64,000 nucleotides of DNA from Pseudonocardia sp. HH130630-07 (GTDB taxonomy: Bacteria; Actinomycetota; Actinomycetes; Mycobacteriales; Pseudonocardiaceae), in the NCBI RefSeq assembly GCF_001698125.1, contig NZ_CP013854.1, positions 4,092,001 through 4,156,000 on the forward strand, written 5' to 3'. A program made the translations under genes and the position numbers. The number at the start of each line of letters is the position of its first letter. Position 1 is the first letter of the stretch. The notes beneath the pieces were generated by a model. It worked only from the letters and a program-made list of their open reading frames with translations. It had not been told where the DNA came from and did no database searches. Below are positions 36,271 through 45,229 of the stretch, piece by piece.

Positions 36271-39200
36271 CCACGCACCCGGACCCCCACCCGGTGAGAA
36301 AGGACCACACCGTGTCGCACGACGACCTCCCGCTGGTGCTCGCGGACCTGCTCGACGTGCCGCCCGGCACGATCGAGCCGGACGAGAGCCTGATCGAGCT
36401 CGGCCTGGACTCGATCACGATGATGCGGCTGGCGGGTGCCTGGCGGAAGAACGGCACGCCGGTCACGTTCGCCGATCTCGTGGCCCGGCCGACCCTCGCG
36501 TCGTGGCGTGCGCTCCTCGCCGGCGGGACCGGTGACGCCACCCCGGCCGGGCCGATCGCCGACGTCGACGAGTCGGCCCCGTTCCCACTGGCGCTGATGC
36601 AACACGCGTACTGGGTCGGGCGGGACCACGGCCAGCGCCTCGGGGGCGTCGGCGCGCACTTCTACCACGAGTTCGACGGCGCGGGCGTGGACCCGGACCG
36701 GCTCGAGCGTGCCGTCCGTGCGCTGTTCGCGCGGCACCCGATGCTGCGGACACAGGTGCTCGACGACGGCACCCAGCAGGTGCTGCCCGAGTCGCCGTGG
36801 CCCGGTCTCCGGGTGCACACCGATCCGTCCGCACTCGGGGAGCGGCGGCGGGTGCTCTCCCACCGGCGGCTCGACGTCGGCGCGGGCGAGGTCTTCGACG
36901 TCGCCCTCTCGATGCTCCCCGACGGCCGGACCCGGATGCACGTCAACCTCGACATGATCGCGGCCGACGCGCTGAGCCTGCGGGTGCTGCTCGCCGACCT
37001 GGCCCGGCTCTACGCCGGTGCGACGCTCCCCCCGCTGGCCTACAACTACCCCCGCTACCTCGCCGAGCGGGGGAGCGAGAGCCCACCGGCGGCCCGCGCC
37101 TACTGGCGGGACCGGCTCCCCGGGCTGCCCGGTGCGCCGCAGCTGCCGGTCGTGGAGAGCACCGGCGAACCGGCCGTCGTGCGCCACCACCGCGTGCTGT
37201 CCCCCGGCGAGGTCCGCACCCTGGAACGGTCCGCGCGACGCCGCGGGCTGACCACGGCGATGGCGCTGGCGGCGGTGTTCGCCGAGACGCTCACCGCGTG
37301 GAGCACCGAGCCCCGCTTCCTGCTCAACCTCCCCCTGTTCGACCGCGAGCCCCTGCACCCGGACGTCGACTCGCTGGTGGGGGACTTCACCTCGTCGGTA
37401 CTGCTGGAGTGGGACGGCACCGGGCCGGGGTCGTTCGCCGACCGCGCGCTGCGGCTGCAGCGGCGGTTCCACAGCGACGTGGCGCACACCGGCTACTCCG
37501 GGGTCGAGGTGCTGCGCGACCTGTCCCGCCTGCACGGCGAGCAGGTACTCGCGCCCGTCGTCTACACCAGCGCGCTGGGCCTGGGCGAGCTGTTCTCGCC
37601 GGAGGTGACCGACGTCTTCGGCCGGGCCGCGTGGATCATCTCCCAGGGCCCGCAGGTCTGGCTCGACGCCCAGGTCACCGAGCTCGACGGTGGGCTGCTG
37701 GTCAACTGGGACGTACGCGAGGACGTCCTGGTGCCGGGTGTCGGGGAGGCGATGTTCGGTGCCTACTGCGGCCTGCTCGACCGCCTGCTGGCCGGGGAAC
37801 GGACGTGGGACACCCGGCCCGCGCTCGTCCCCGCGGCCCAGCTGGCGGTCCGTGCCGAGGTCAACCGCACCGCCGTCGGACGGTCGTCCGGGCGCCTGCA
37901 CGACGCGTTCTTCGCCCGCGCGCGACGTGCCCCCGAGGCACCCGCGCTGCTGTGGGACGGCGGTGCCCTCACCTACGGCGAGCTCGCCGCCAGGGCCCTC
38001 GAGGTCGCGGGTCACCTCGCGGCGTCGGGCACCGTCGCCGGCGACCTGGTCGCAGTGTCGCTCCCCAAGGGACCGGACCAGGTCGTCGCGGTACTGGGGG
38101 TCCTCGCGGCCGGGGGCGCGTACCTGCCGCTCGGTGCGGACCAACCGGCCGCCCGCTCCGCACGGATCGTGGCCGGAGCCGGGGTGAGCGCCGTGCTGGA
38201 CGCGCTCCCGGAACCGGCCGAACCCCTCCCGGCCCCGCGCGGCGGTGCCGCCTCGGACCTGGCCTACGTCATCTACACGTCCGGGTCGACCGGGGAGCCC
38301 AAGGGCGTCGAGATCACCCACTCCGCGGCCGTCAACACCGTCGAGGACCTCGACCGTCGCTACGCGCTGGGGCCCCAGGACCGCACGCTCGCGGTCTCCG
38401 CCCCGGAGTTCGACCTGTCGGTCTACGACGTGTTCGGCCCGCTGTCGGTCGGCGGAGCCGTCGTGTACCCGCAGGACCCGGGCCGCCGCGACGCCCAGGC
38501 GTGGGTCGATCTCCTGCGCCGGTACCGCGTCACCGTGCTGAACTGCGTCCCCGCGCTGCTGGACATGATCCTGACCGTCGCCGACGGCCCGATCCCGCTG
38601 CGGGTCGTCCTGCTCGGCGGTGACCGGGTGACCGTCGATCTCCCCGCCAGGCTGGCCGCGGTCGCCCCGGCCTGCCGGTTCGTCGGTCTCGGTGGCACCA
38701 CCGAGACCGCCGTCCACTCGACCGTGTGCGAGGTGACCACGGTCGAACCGGGCTGGACCTGCGTGCCGTACGGCACGCCGCTGGACAACGTGGTCTGCCG
38801 GGTCGTCGACCCCCTCGGCCGGGACCGCCCGGACGAGGTGGCGGGCGAGCTGTGGATCGGCGGTGCCGGGGTCGCGCGCGGATACCGCGGGGACCCGGAG
38901 CGCACCGCGGCCCGGTTCGTCGAACACGGGGGCGAGCGCTGGTACCGGACGGGCGACCGGGCCCGCTACCGGCCGGACGGGCGGCTCGAGTTCCTGGGGC
39001 GCGACGACCACCAGGTCAAGCTGCGCGGGCACCGCATCGAGCTCGGCGAGGTCGAGGCGGCACTGGCCGCCCACCCGGGTGTGCGGTCGGCGGTGGCGGT
39101 CGTCGCGGGAGGCAGGCTCGCCGCCGCGGTGGTCCCGGCGACCGACGGCCCCGCCGGCCCGCCTGCTGTGGACGGCCCCGCCGGCCCGTCGGCCGTGGAC

Positions 39201-42200
39201 GGCCCCGCCGAACCATCGGCTGTGGACGGCCCCGCCGTCGTCGAGCCGTCGGAACTGGACGAACTCCTGGCCGCCCGCCTGCCGTCGGTGATGCTGCCGG
39301 ACACCGTCGTCGTGCTGCCCGCGCTGCCGCTCACCGCGAACGGCAAGATCGACCGTGCGGCCCTGGCCCGGGTCCTGGAACACCGGCCGGCCGGCCCGCG
39401 CGTGGTGTCCGCCCCCGCCGGGGAGATCGAGACGCTGGTCGCGGCGGCCTGGACCGACCTGCTCGGCGTGGCGGAGGTGGGCCGCGAGGACGACTTCTTC
39501 GCCCAGGGTGGCGACTCCCTGCTCGCGACCCGGCTCATCGGCCGGCTCCGGGCCGACGGCCTGTCCGGCGTGACCCTCACCTCGCTGTTCGCCCACCCCG
39601 TCCTGGCGGAGTTCGCCGCGCAACTCACCCGCTCCACCGGCGGGTCCCACGCGGCCACGGTGACCGCCGACCCGGCGCACCGGCACGAACCGTTCCCGCC
39701 GACCGCGACCCAGCGCGCGTACTGGCTGGGCCGCGACGACGGCTTCACCCTCGGCGGCATCGGGTGCCACTTCTACCGTGAGTACGACGTCGAGGACCTC
39801 GACCTGGGCCGGTTGGAACGGGCCCTCAACCAGCTCGTGGCGCGCCACGAGATGTTGCGGGCCGTCTTCGACGCCCGGGGTGACCAGCGGATACTGCCCG
39901 AGGTGCCGTGGTTGCACGTCCCGGTGCACGAGGGCGGGTTCGACGACCTGCGCGCTACCACCTCGCACACCGTCTTCGATCCGGCGGTCTGGCCGCTGTT
40001 CACCGTCCGCGCGGCCCGGTCGGGAACCACGACCAGGGTGGCGGTCGGCATGGACAACCTGGTCCTCGACGCCCTGAGCATCCTGATCTTCTACGCCGAG
40101 CTCGCCGCCCTCTACGACGATCCCGGCGCCGCTCTGCCCCCGGTCGGGGTGTCCTTCCGCGACTACGTCCTCGGCGTCGAGCCCGAGGACCTGGAACGGG
40201 CCGAGGAGCACTGGCGCGCCCGGATCGCCACGATGCCGCCGGCCCCGCGCCTGCCGCTGGCGAAGGATCCGGCGGAGGTGGCCGTGCCCCGCTTCGAGCG
40301 CCGCTGGGCCGGTGTCGAGGCCGCCCGGTGGCAGGTGATCCTGGACCGGACGCGGCAGCACGGGCTGACCCCGTCGGCGGTGCTGCTGACGGCGTTCGCC
40401 GAGGTGCTGAGCCGCTGGAGCGCCGCCCCGGACCTGACGGTGACCACGACGTTGTTCGACCGCCGGGACGTCCACCCCGACATCGGCAACGTGCTCGGGG
40501 ACTTCACCTCGCTGCTGCTGGTCTCCTACGAACCGCGGGGGACCTGGCTCGACCGGGTCCGGGAGGTGCAGCGCCGGCTCTGGGAGGCGCTGGACAACTC
40601 CGGCGTCTCCGCGGTGTGGGTGCTCCGCGAGCTCGCCCGTGCCACCGGGGACCCGCAGACCACCATGCCGGTCGTGTTCACCAGCGCGCTGGGCACCTCG
40701 GCCGACCCGCCCGCGGGCAGCACCCTGTTCGCCGACCAGGTCTGGGGGGTGTCACAGACCCCGCAGGTGTGGCTGGACCACCAGGTCACCGAGGCGGACG
40801 GCGGCATCGTGGTCAACTGGGACGCGGTCGAGGAACTCTTCCCGGCCGGGCTGCTGGACACCATGTTCGAGGCCTACCGGCTCCTGATCGACCGGCTGGC
40901 GACCGTGGAGTGGGACACCCCGGTCCCCGATCTGCTGCCGCCGGCCCAGCGCGCCGTCCGCGCCGCCGTCAACGCCACCGGGCGCCCGTCGCCGGACGAG
41001 GCGCTGCACGCGGCCTTCTTCCGGCGTGCGGCCGCGGAGCCGGGCCGCATCGCGATCCGCGGGGACGTCGAGCTGACCTACGGCGCGCTCGCCGAGCGGG
41101 CGCTGCGGCTGGCGGCCGGGCTGGAGGCGCAGGGTGTCCGCGCCGCGGACACCGTCGCGATCTCGCTGCCGAAGGGGGCCGACCAGGTCGTCGCCGTCCT
41201 GGCGGTGCTCGCCGCGGGCTGCACGTACGTGCCGGTCGGCGTGGATCAGCCGCCGGCCAGGCGGGACCGCATCGTGGCCTCCGCGGGCGCCCGGCACGTG
41301 ATCACCGAGGTGGCCGGGTGCTCGGCGGGGGCCGAGCTCCTGCCCGGGTGCCGGCCGCCGGCCGACCTGGCCTACGTGATCTTCACGTCCGGTTCGACCG
41401 GCGCGCCGAAGGGCGTCGAGATCACCCACCGCGCCGCCGTCAACACCGTCACCGACGTGTCGGCCCGCTTCGGGGTGGGCGAGGACGACCGGCTGCTCGC
41501 CGTGTCCGCGCTCGACTTCGACCTGTCGGTCTACGACATCTTCGGCCCGCTCTCGGCCGGCGGGAGCATCGTCACGATCTCCGACGCCGACCGCCGGGAC
41601 GCCTACCGCTGGCACGAACTCGTGGTGGAGCACGGGGTGACGGTGTGGAACAGCGTTCCCGCGCTGCTGGACATGCTCCTGGTCGTGGCGGGCCCGCTGC
41701 CGCTGCGGGTCGTGCTGGTCTCCGGGGACTGGGTGGGCGCCGACCTGCCCGGACGGCTGCGGACGGTCGCCCCGGCGAGCCGGTTCGTCGCGATGGGCGG
41801 CGCGACCGAGGCCTCGATCTGGTCGAACCACCTCGAGGTCGGCACCGTCGATCCGGCATGGCGCTCCGTCCCGTACGGAACGCCGTTGCGCAACCAGCGC
41901 TACCGCGTGGTGGACGGCGCCGGGCGTGACTGCCCGGACTGGGTGCCGGGGGAGCTGTGGATCGGGGGCGCGGGTGTGGCCCGCGGCTACCGGGGTGCTC
42001 CCGAGCTGACCGCGGAGAGGTTCGTCGGCACGTCCCTGGACCGCTGGTACCGCACCGGGGACGTGGGCCGGTACCGGCCGGACGGAACGCTGGAGTTCCT
42101 CGGCCGCAACGACCAGCAGATCAAGCTGCGTGGCCATCGGGTCGAGCTGGGGGAGGTCGAGGCCGCGCTGCTGTCCGTACCCGGTGTCACGCACGCCGTC

Positions 42201-42671
42201 GCGACGGTCACGGACGACCGTCGGCTGGTCGCCGCGGTGGTGTCGTCCGGGCGGTCCGGGGTGGACCCGGCCGGCGCCGTCTCGCACGCCGCGACGTTGC
42301 TGCCGGCGCACATGGTGCCCGAGAGCGTCGCGGTGTGCGACGCCCTGCCGCTGAGCGCCAACGGCAAGGTCGACCGCGCCGCGGTGGCCGCCCTGGCGGC
42401 GCCGCGGGGCCCGGTCACCGACGAGCCCGCCGGGCAGCGGGAGATCGAGATCGCCGCGGTCTGGGCCGACCTGCTGCAGACCGACCGGGTCGGGCGCGAG
42501 CAGAGCTTCTTCGCCCTCGGCGGTGACAGCCTGCGGGCCACCCGGCTGGTCGAGGCGCTGCGGCAGCGGTTCGGCGTCACGGTGCCGCTGCGGAACCTCT
42601 ACGCCGCGCCCACCGTCCGGGCGCTGGCCGAGGCGATCTCCGCCGTCGACCTGGAGGAGGGCGCCGTGTGA
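36267..42671 (+). CDS. NRPS: ArCP-Cy-A-PCP-Cy-A(Cys)-PCP, first two modules
   Basis: 2,134 residues. The aryl carrier has Ser49 in LGLDSITMM. Cy1 has D229-S237 (DMIAADALS). A1 has YTSGSTGEPKG (670) and FDLSVYD (715), Lys1027. PCP1 has Ser1084 (GGDSL). Cy2 has D1263-S1271 (DNLVLDALS). A2 has FTSGSTGAPKG (1706) and FDLSVYD (1751), Lys2034. PCP2 has Ser2088. The A2 pocket D-L-Y-N-V-S-M-I-W is a cysteine code. A1 reads D-L-Y-N-L-G-x-V-H: the front is cysteine-like, the back resembles threonine codes, so its substrate is open. There is no thioesterase; the chain should pass to the TubC-docked NRPS at 19643. ATG at 36267 has GAGG upstream; a GTG at 36312 with AAAGGA is the alternative. Confidence 0.93.
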   Translation: MTTHPDPHPVRKDHTVSHDDLPLVLADLLDVPPGTIEPDESLIELGLDSITMMRLAGAWRKNGTPVTFADLVARPTLASWRALLAGGTGDATPAGPIADVDESAPFPLALMQHAYWVGRDHGQRLGGVGAHFYHEFDGAGVDPDRLERAVRALFARHPMLRTQVLDDGTQQVLPESPWPGLRVHTDPSALGERRRVLSHRRLDVGAGEVFDVALSMLPDGRTRMHVNLDMIAADALSLRVLLADLARLYAGATLPPLAYNYPRYLAERGSESPPAARAYWRDRLPGLPGAPQLPVVESTGEPAVVRHHRVLSPGEVRTLERSARRRGLTTAMALAAVFAETLTAWSTEPRFLLNLPLFDREPLHPDVDSLVGDFTSSVLLEWDGTGPGSFADRALRLQRRFHSDVAHTGYSGVEVLRDLSRLHGEQVLAPVVYTSALGLGELFSPEVTDVFGRAAWIISQGPQVWLDAQVTELDGGLLVNWDVREDVLVPGVGEAMFGAYCGLLDRLLAGERTWDTRPALVPAAQLAVRAEVNRTAVGRSSGRLHDAFFARARRAPEAPALLWDGGALTYGELAARALEVAGHLAASGTVAGDLVAVSLPKGPDQVVAVLGVLAAGGAYLPLGADQPAARSARIVAGAGVSAVLDALPEPAEPLPAPRGGAASDLAYVIYTSGSTGEPKGVEITHSAAVNTVEDLDRRYALGPQDRTLAVSAPEFDLSVYDVFGPLSVGGAVVYPQDPGRRDAQAWVDLLRRYRVTVLNCVPALLDMILTVADGPIPLRVVLLGGDRVTVDLPARLAAVAPACRFVGLGGTTETAVHSTVCEVTTVEPGWTCVPYGTPLDNVVCRVVDPLGRDRPDEVAGELWIGGAGVARGYRGDPERTAARFVEHGGERWYRTGDRARYRPDGRLEFLGRDDHQVKLRGHRIELGEVEAALAAHPGVRSAVAVVAGGRLAAAVVPATDGPAGPPAVDGPAGPSAVDGPAEPSAVDGPAVVEPSELDELLAARLPSVMLPDTVVVLPALPLTANGKIDRAALARVLEHRPAGPRVVSAPAGEIETLVAAAWTDLLGVAEVGREDDFFAQGGDSLLATRLIGRLRADGLSGVTLTSLFAHPVLAEFAAQLTRSTGGSHAATVTADPAHRHEPFPPTATQRAYWLGRDDGFTLGGIGCHFYREYDVEDLDLGRLERALNQLVARHEMLRAVFDARGDQRILPEVPWLHVPVHEGGFDDLRATTSHTVFDPAVWPLFTVRAARSGTTTRVAVGMDNLVLDALSILIFYAELAALYDDPGAALPPVGVSFRDYVLGVEPEDLERAEEHWRARIATMPPAPRLPLAKDPAEVAVPRFERRWAGVEAARWQVILDRTRQHGLTPSAVLLTAFAEVLSRWSAAPDLTVTTTLFDRRDVHPDIGNVLGDFTSLLLVSYEPRGTWLDRVREVQRRLWEALDNSGVSAVWVLRELARATGDPQTTMPVVFTSALGTSADPPAGSTLFADQVWGVSQTPQVWLDHQVTEADGGIVVNWDAVEELFPAGLLDTMFEAYRLLIDRLATVEWDTPVPDLLPPAQRAVRAAVNATGRPSPDEALHAAFFRRAAAEPGRIAIRGDVELTYGALAERALRLAAGLEAQGVRAADTVAISLPKGADQVVAVLAVLAAGCTYVPVGVDQPPARRDRIVASAGARHVITEVAGCSAGAELLPGCRPPADLAYVIFTSGSTGAPKGVEITHRAAVNTVTDVSARFGVGEDDRLLAVSALDFDLSVYDIFGPLSAGGSIVTISDADRRDAYRWHELVVEHGVTVWNSVPALLDMLLVVAGPLPLRVVLVSGDWVGADLPGRLRTVAPASRFVAMGGATEASIWSNHLEVGTVDPAWRSVPYGTPLRNQRYRVVDGAGRDCPDWVPGELWIGGAGVARGYRGAPELTAERFVGTSLDRWYRTGDVGRYRPDGTLEFLGRNDQQIKLRGHRVELGEVEAALLSVPGVTHAVATVTDDRRLVAAVVSSGRSGVDPAGAVSHAATLLPAHMVPESVAVCDALPLSANGKVDRAAVAALAAPRGPVTDEPAGQREIEIAAVWADLLQTDRVGREQSFFALGGDSLRATRLVEALRQRFGVTVPLRNLYAAPTVRALAEAISAVDLEEGAV
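39144..39239 (+). repeat. 27-bp tandem repeat inside the A1 domain of the NRPS
   Basis: Four units start at 39144, 39171, 39198 and 39225, each beginning GACGGCCCCGCC; they encode DGPAGPPAV, DGPAGPSAV, DGPAEPSAV and DGPAV (residues ~960-991). The repeat lies between A8 and A10, the position where the partner synthetase carries its methyltransferase insert. The reading frame is kept. Confidence 0.9.
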
Positions 42672-42687
42672 GGCGGAGTGGGGGCGC

Positions 42688-43320
42688 TCAGAACAGGATG
42701 CGTTCGATCTGGTCGGGCACGCCGATCAGTGCGTGCGCGATCCCGGTGATCGGAACGAGCACCAGCAGGAGCACGAGCAGCCCCCGCCCGGTGAGCCGGC
42801 TGCGCAACAGGATCGCCACGATCGCGAGGGCCGCGAACGTGAGCAGCGCCGGGTCGAGCCCGAACCGGCGTTCCTCCCGGAGCACGTCGCCGAGCACCAG
42901 CGCGACCACTCCGGCGGTGGCCGCCACCGAGGCCGGGCCGTGCCGTCCGACCCACCGCAGCAGCAGCCCCAGCACGATCCCGGCCAGCACCGCGAGCACC
43001 AGCCACAGCCCCAGCTGCCCGACACGCAGCCCACTCGCGCCGACGACCGCCCGGGTGAGGTAGAACGCGGCGACCGCCCCGGCGAGCGCCACCACACCCC
43101 GCCCGGCGGCGGCCCGGGCCCCGGTCCCGGCGACGAGCAGCGCGACCAGCAGCACGTACGGACTGACGAGGTGGCCGAGCACGCGCAGCGTCTCGTGCTC
43201 GGCCGCCGCCCCACCGGCCACGCCGGCGCAGAGACCGGCGACCCCGGCCACGCCGAGCGCGGCGCCGGTGCGGGTACCGGCCCGGAGCGGCACGGTCGGC
43301 CGGTCGGCGAGGCGGGTCAC
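42688..43320 (-). CDS. Polytopic membrane protein of unknown function (possibly DUF6518)
   Basis: 210 residues, mostly hydrophobic, with six or seven predicted helices. It contains SPYVLLVALLVAG, GAVAAFYLTRAVVG and LRWVGRHGPASVAATAGVVALVLGD. I do not recognise catalytic motifs. Length and helix pattern are like the small actinobacterial membrane family DUF6518, but this is a tentative match. The GTG start overlaps the acyltransferase stop by 4 bp, so it is the last gene of a five-gene minus-strand operon headed by the response regulator. It converges with the NRPS gene 16 bp away. Confidence 0.7.
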   Translation of the reverse strand: MTRLADRPTVPLRAGTRTGAALGVAGVAGLCAGVAGGAAAEHETLRVLGHLVSPYVLLVALLVAGTGARAAAGRGVVALAGAVAAFYLTRAVVGASGLRVGQLGLWLVLAVLAGIVLGLLLRWVGRHGPASVAATAGVVALVLGDVLREERRFGLDPALLTFAALAIVAILLRSRLTGRGLLVLLLVLVPITGIAHALIGVPDQIERILF

Positions 43321-44588
43321 CGGCCGAGCCGATGTTCGAGCGGGCTCAGCCCCGGCGAGAGCAGCACCGCGGCCACCGCGGCCCCGGCGAGCAGGATCGT
43401 GCCCGTGAGCACCGCGAACAGCGGCAGCGGCCGGGACAGGAGATCCCGCCCTGCGGTCCGGGCCGCCCGGAACGCTCCGGTCCAGCCGTCCCGCAGCACC
43501 GGGTTCTCGACGTGGCGCCAGGACAGCTCCGCGGCGGCGAGGGTCAGCACGAGGACGCCGAGGCCCAGCAGCGCCGCCGGCACCGGGCCGGGCTCGGGGA
43601 CCAGCCGGCGCGCGGTCAGCAGCAGCGGCCAGTGCCACAGGTACACGCCGTAGGACCGGATCCCGAGCCGGCGCAGCGCGCCGCAGCGCAGGATCCCCGG
43701 CGCGGTGCCCGCGGGGGAGCGGATCACCGTGGCGATCACCGCCGCACCGAGCAGCGCCGCGACCGGCAGCCCGGCCGCCTGGGCGAGCGGGTCGTCGTCA
43801 CGCGCGGACACCGCGACGACGACGAGCCCGGTCAGCAGGACCGCGGCCGCCGGGTACCCGGCGCCCGGCCGGCCCGGCGAGGTGCCGGCGCCGGGGCGCC
43901 GCGGCCACAACGCCACCGCGGCCCCGGCCAGCAGCCCGAACAGGTGGGTGCCGGTACCCAGGTACAGCCGCGAGAAGTCCGCTCCGGCCACGGTTCCCAC
44001 GACCAGCCCGGCCGCCGAGGCCGCGGCGAGCACCGCCGCGGCGACCGAGCAGGCCCGCAGCCGGGCCCCGATCGGCCGGCCCGCCGTCACCCGCCACAGG
44101 CCCAGCAGGATCAGCGGCCAGACCAGGTAGAACTGCGCCTCGATGCCGAGCGACCACAGGTGCTGCCACCACAGCGGGTCGAACGAGGCGAAGTAACCGG
44201 TGTCGCCCGCGACCAGGTACCAGTTGCCCGTCCAGGTCAGGGCGGCGAGCAGCTGGGGGCCGAGCCGGGCCGGCAGCGGCTCGCCGGTGGGCAGGGCCAG
44301 CGCGGTGCCGACGAGGAGGACGCACAGCAGCGCGGGCACCAGCCGCCGGCCCCGGCGCACCCAGAAGGCCGTGATCGACGGCCGCCCGGTCGCGGCGAAC
44401 CGCCCGGTGAACCAGGACGTGACGAGGAAACCGCTGAGCACGAAGAACAGGTCGACGCCGATGTTCCCGCCCGGGAGCACCCCCGGCCACAGGTGGTAGA
44501 CGAGGACCAGCGCGATCGCGATCCCGCGCAGGCCGTCCAGCTCGGGGACGCGCCGGACGGTGACGCCGGGCGCGGCGGTCGTGGTCAC
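43317..44588 (-). CDS. Acyltransferase-3 (OafA/YrhL type) membrane O-acyltransferase
   Basis: 423 residues with about ten helices. The N-terminus ELDGLRGIAIALVLVYHLWPG contains the family's RxLDxLRG-like start and catalytic His. Other family signatures are GVDLFFVLSGFLVT, FWVRRGRRLVPAL, HLWSLGIEAQFYLVWPL and GIRSYGVYLWHWPL. These proteins transfer acyl groups from the cytoplasm to outer glycans or lipids. Many have a fused C-terminal SGNH domain; here that domain is a separate gene immediately upstream, overlapping by 4 bp. GTG start at 44588. Confidence 0.9.
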   Translation of the reverse strand: MTTTAAPGVTVRRVPELDGLRGIAIALVLVYHLWPGVLPGGNIGVDLFFVLSGFLVTSWFTGRFAATGRPSITAFWVRRGRRLVPALLCVLLVGTALALPTGEPLPARLGPQLLAALTWTGNWYLVAGDTGYFASFDPLWWQHLWSLGIEAQFYLVWPLILLGLWRVTAGRPIGARLRACSVAAAVLAAASAAGLVVGTVAGADFSRLYLGTGTHLFGLLAGAAVALWPRRPGAGTSPGRPGAGYPAAAVLLTGLVVVAVSARDDDPLAQAAGLPVAALLGAAVIATVIRSPAGTAPGILRCGALRRLGIRSYGVYLWHWPLLLTARRLVPEPGPVPAALLGLGVLVLTLAAAELSWRHVENPVLRDGWTGAFRAARTAGRDLLSRPLPLFAVLTGTILLAGAAVAAVLLSPGLSPLEHRLGR

Positions 44589-45229
44589 GGCAGCGACGTC
44601 CTGGCCTCGGCGACGACCGGCGCGAGCACGTCGGCGAGCACGCCGGAGCCCTGCTCCCCGGGGTGGACGCCGTCCGGGGCGAAGCCGGTCACCCGGCCGG
44701 CCGCGGCGTCCCAGTCCGCCAGCCGGACGGCGTCCGGGTTCCGCGCGGCGGCCGCGCGCAGCTGCTCCTGCACGTCCGGGGTCCAGTCCCGGTCGCCGTG
44801 CGGCAGGACCAGCACCAGCCGGTGCCCGTTCCCGACGGCGTCGAGTGCCCGGTCGACGACCGAGCCGTCGGTGGTCCCGTTGGTGCCGAGCACGACCACG
44901 ACGACCGGCCGCAGGTTCCCGGCCGCGGCGCGTGCGCCGAGCTCGGCGTCGAGGTCGCGCAGCTGTCGCCCGACGTCGGCGTCGACCTCGACGTCGCGGA
45001 ACCGCTGCTGCAGCACCGGCTTCGCGGCGCGCGCGACCGAGTCGCCGAACACGAGCACGTCCGAGCCGTCGACGGTCGTCCCGGTCACCGGGGCGGCCCG
45101 CCCCGCGGGTGCCGCGGACGCTTCCTGCCGGTCGGCGCCACGGGCGGAGACGACGAGCGCCGTCACGGCGGTCGCCCCGACGAGCACCGCCGCGACCACG
45201 GCCAGCACACTCGAACTGGAGAGCTTCAT
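44585..45229 (-). CDS. Secreted SGNH-fold protein, partner of the acyltransferase
   Basis: 214 residues. One N-terminal hydrophobic segment (residues ~8-27, SVLAVVAAVLVGATAVTALVV) is a signal anchor, then a linker and an SGNH domain. Block I is VLVFGDSVARAAKP with the nucleophile Ser, block III is VVLGTNGTTDGS with Asn, and the C-terminal DGVHP supplies the catalytic Asp-His. This is the same domain that is fused to OafA-type acyltransferases, acting outside the membrane to finish acyl transfer. Overlaps the sensor kinase stop by 4 bp (ATGA). Confidence 0.85.
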   Translation of the reverse strand: MKLSSSSVLAVVAAVLVGATAVTALVVSARGADRQEASAAPAGRAAPVTGTTVDGSDVLVFGDSVARAAKPVLQQRFRDVEVDADVGRQLRDLDAELGARAAAGNLRPVVVVVLGTNGTTDGSVVDRALDAVGNGHRLVLVLPHGDRDWTPDVQEQLRAAAARNPDAVRLADWDAAAGRVTGFAPDGVHPGEQGSGVLADVLAPVVAEARTSLP

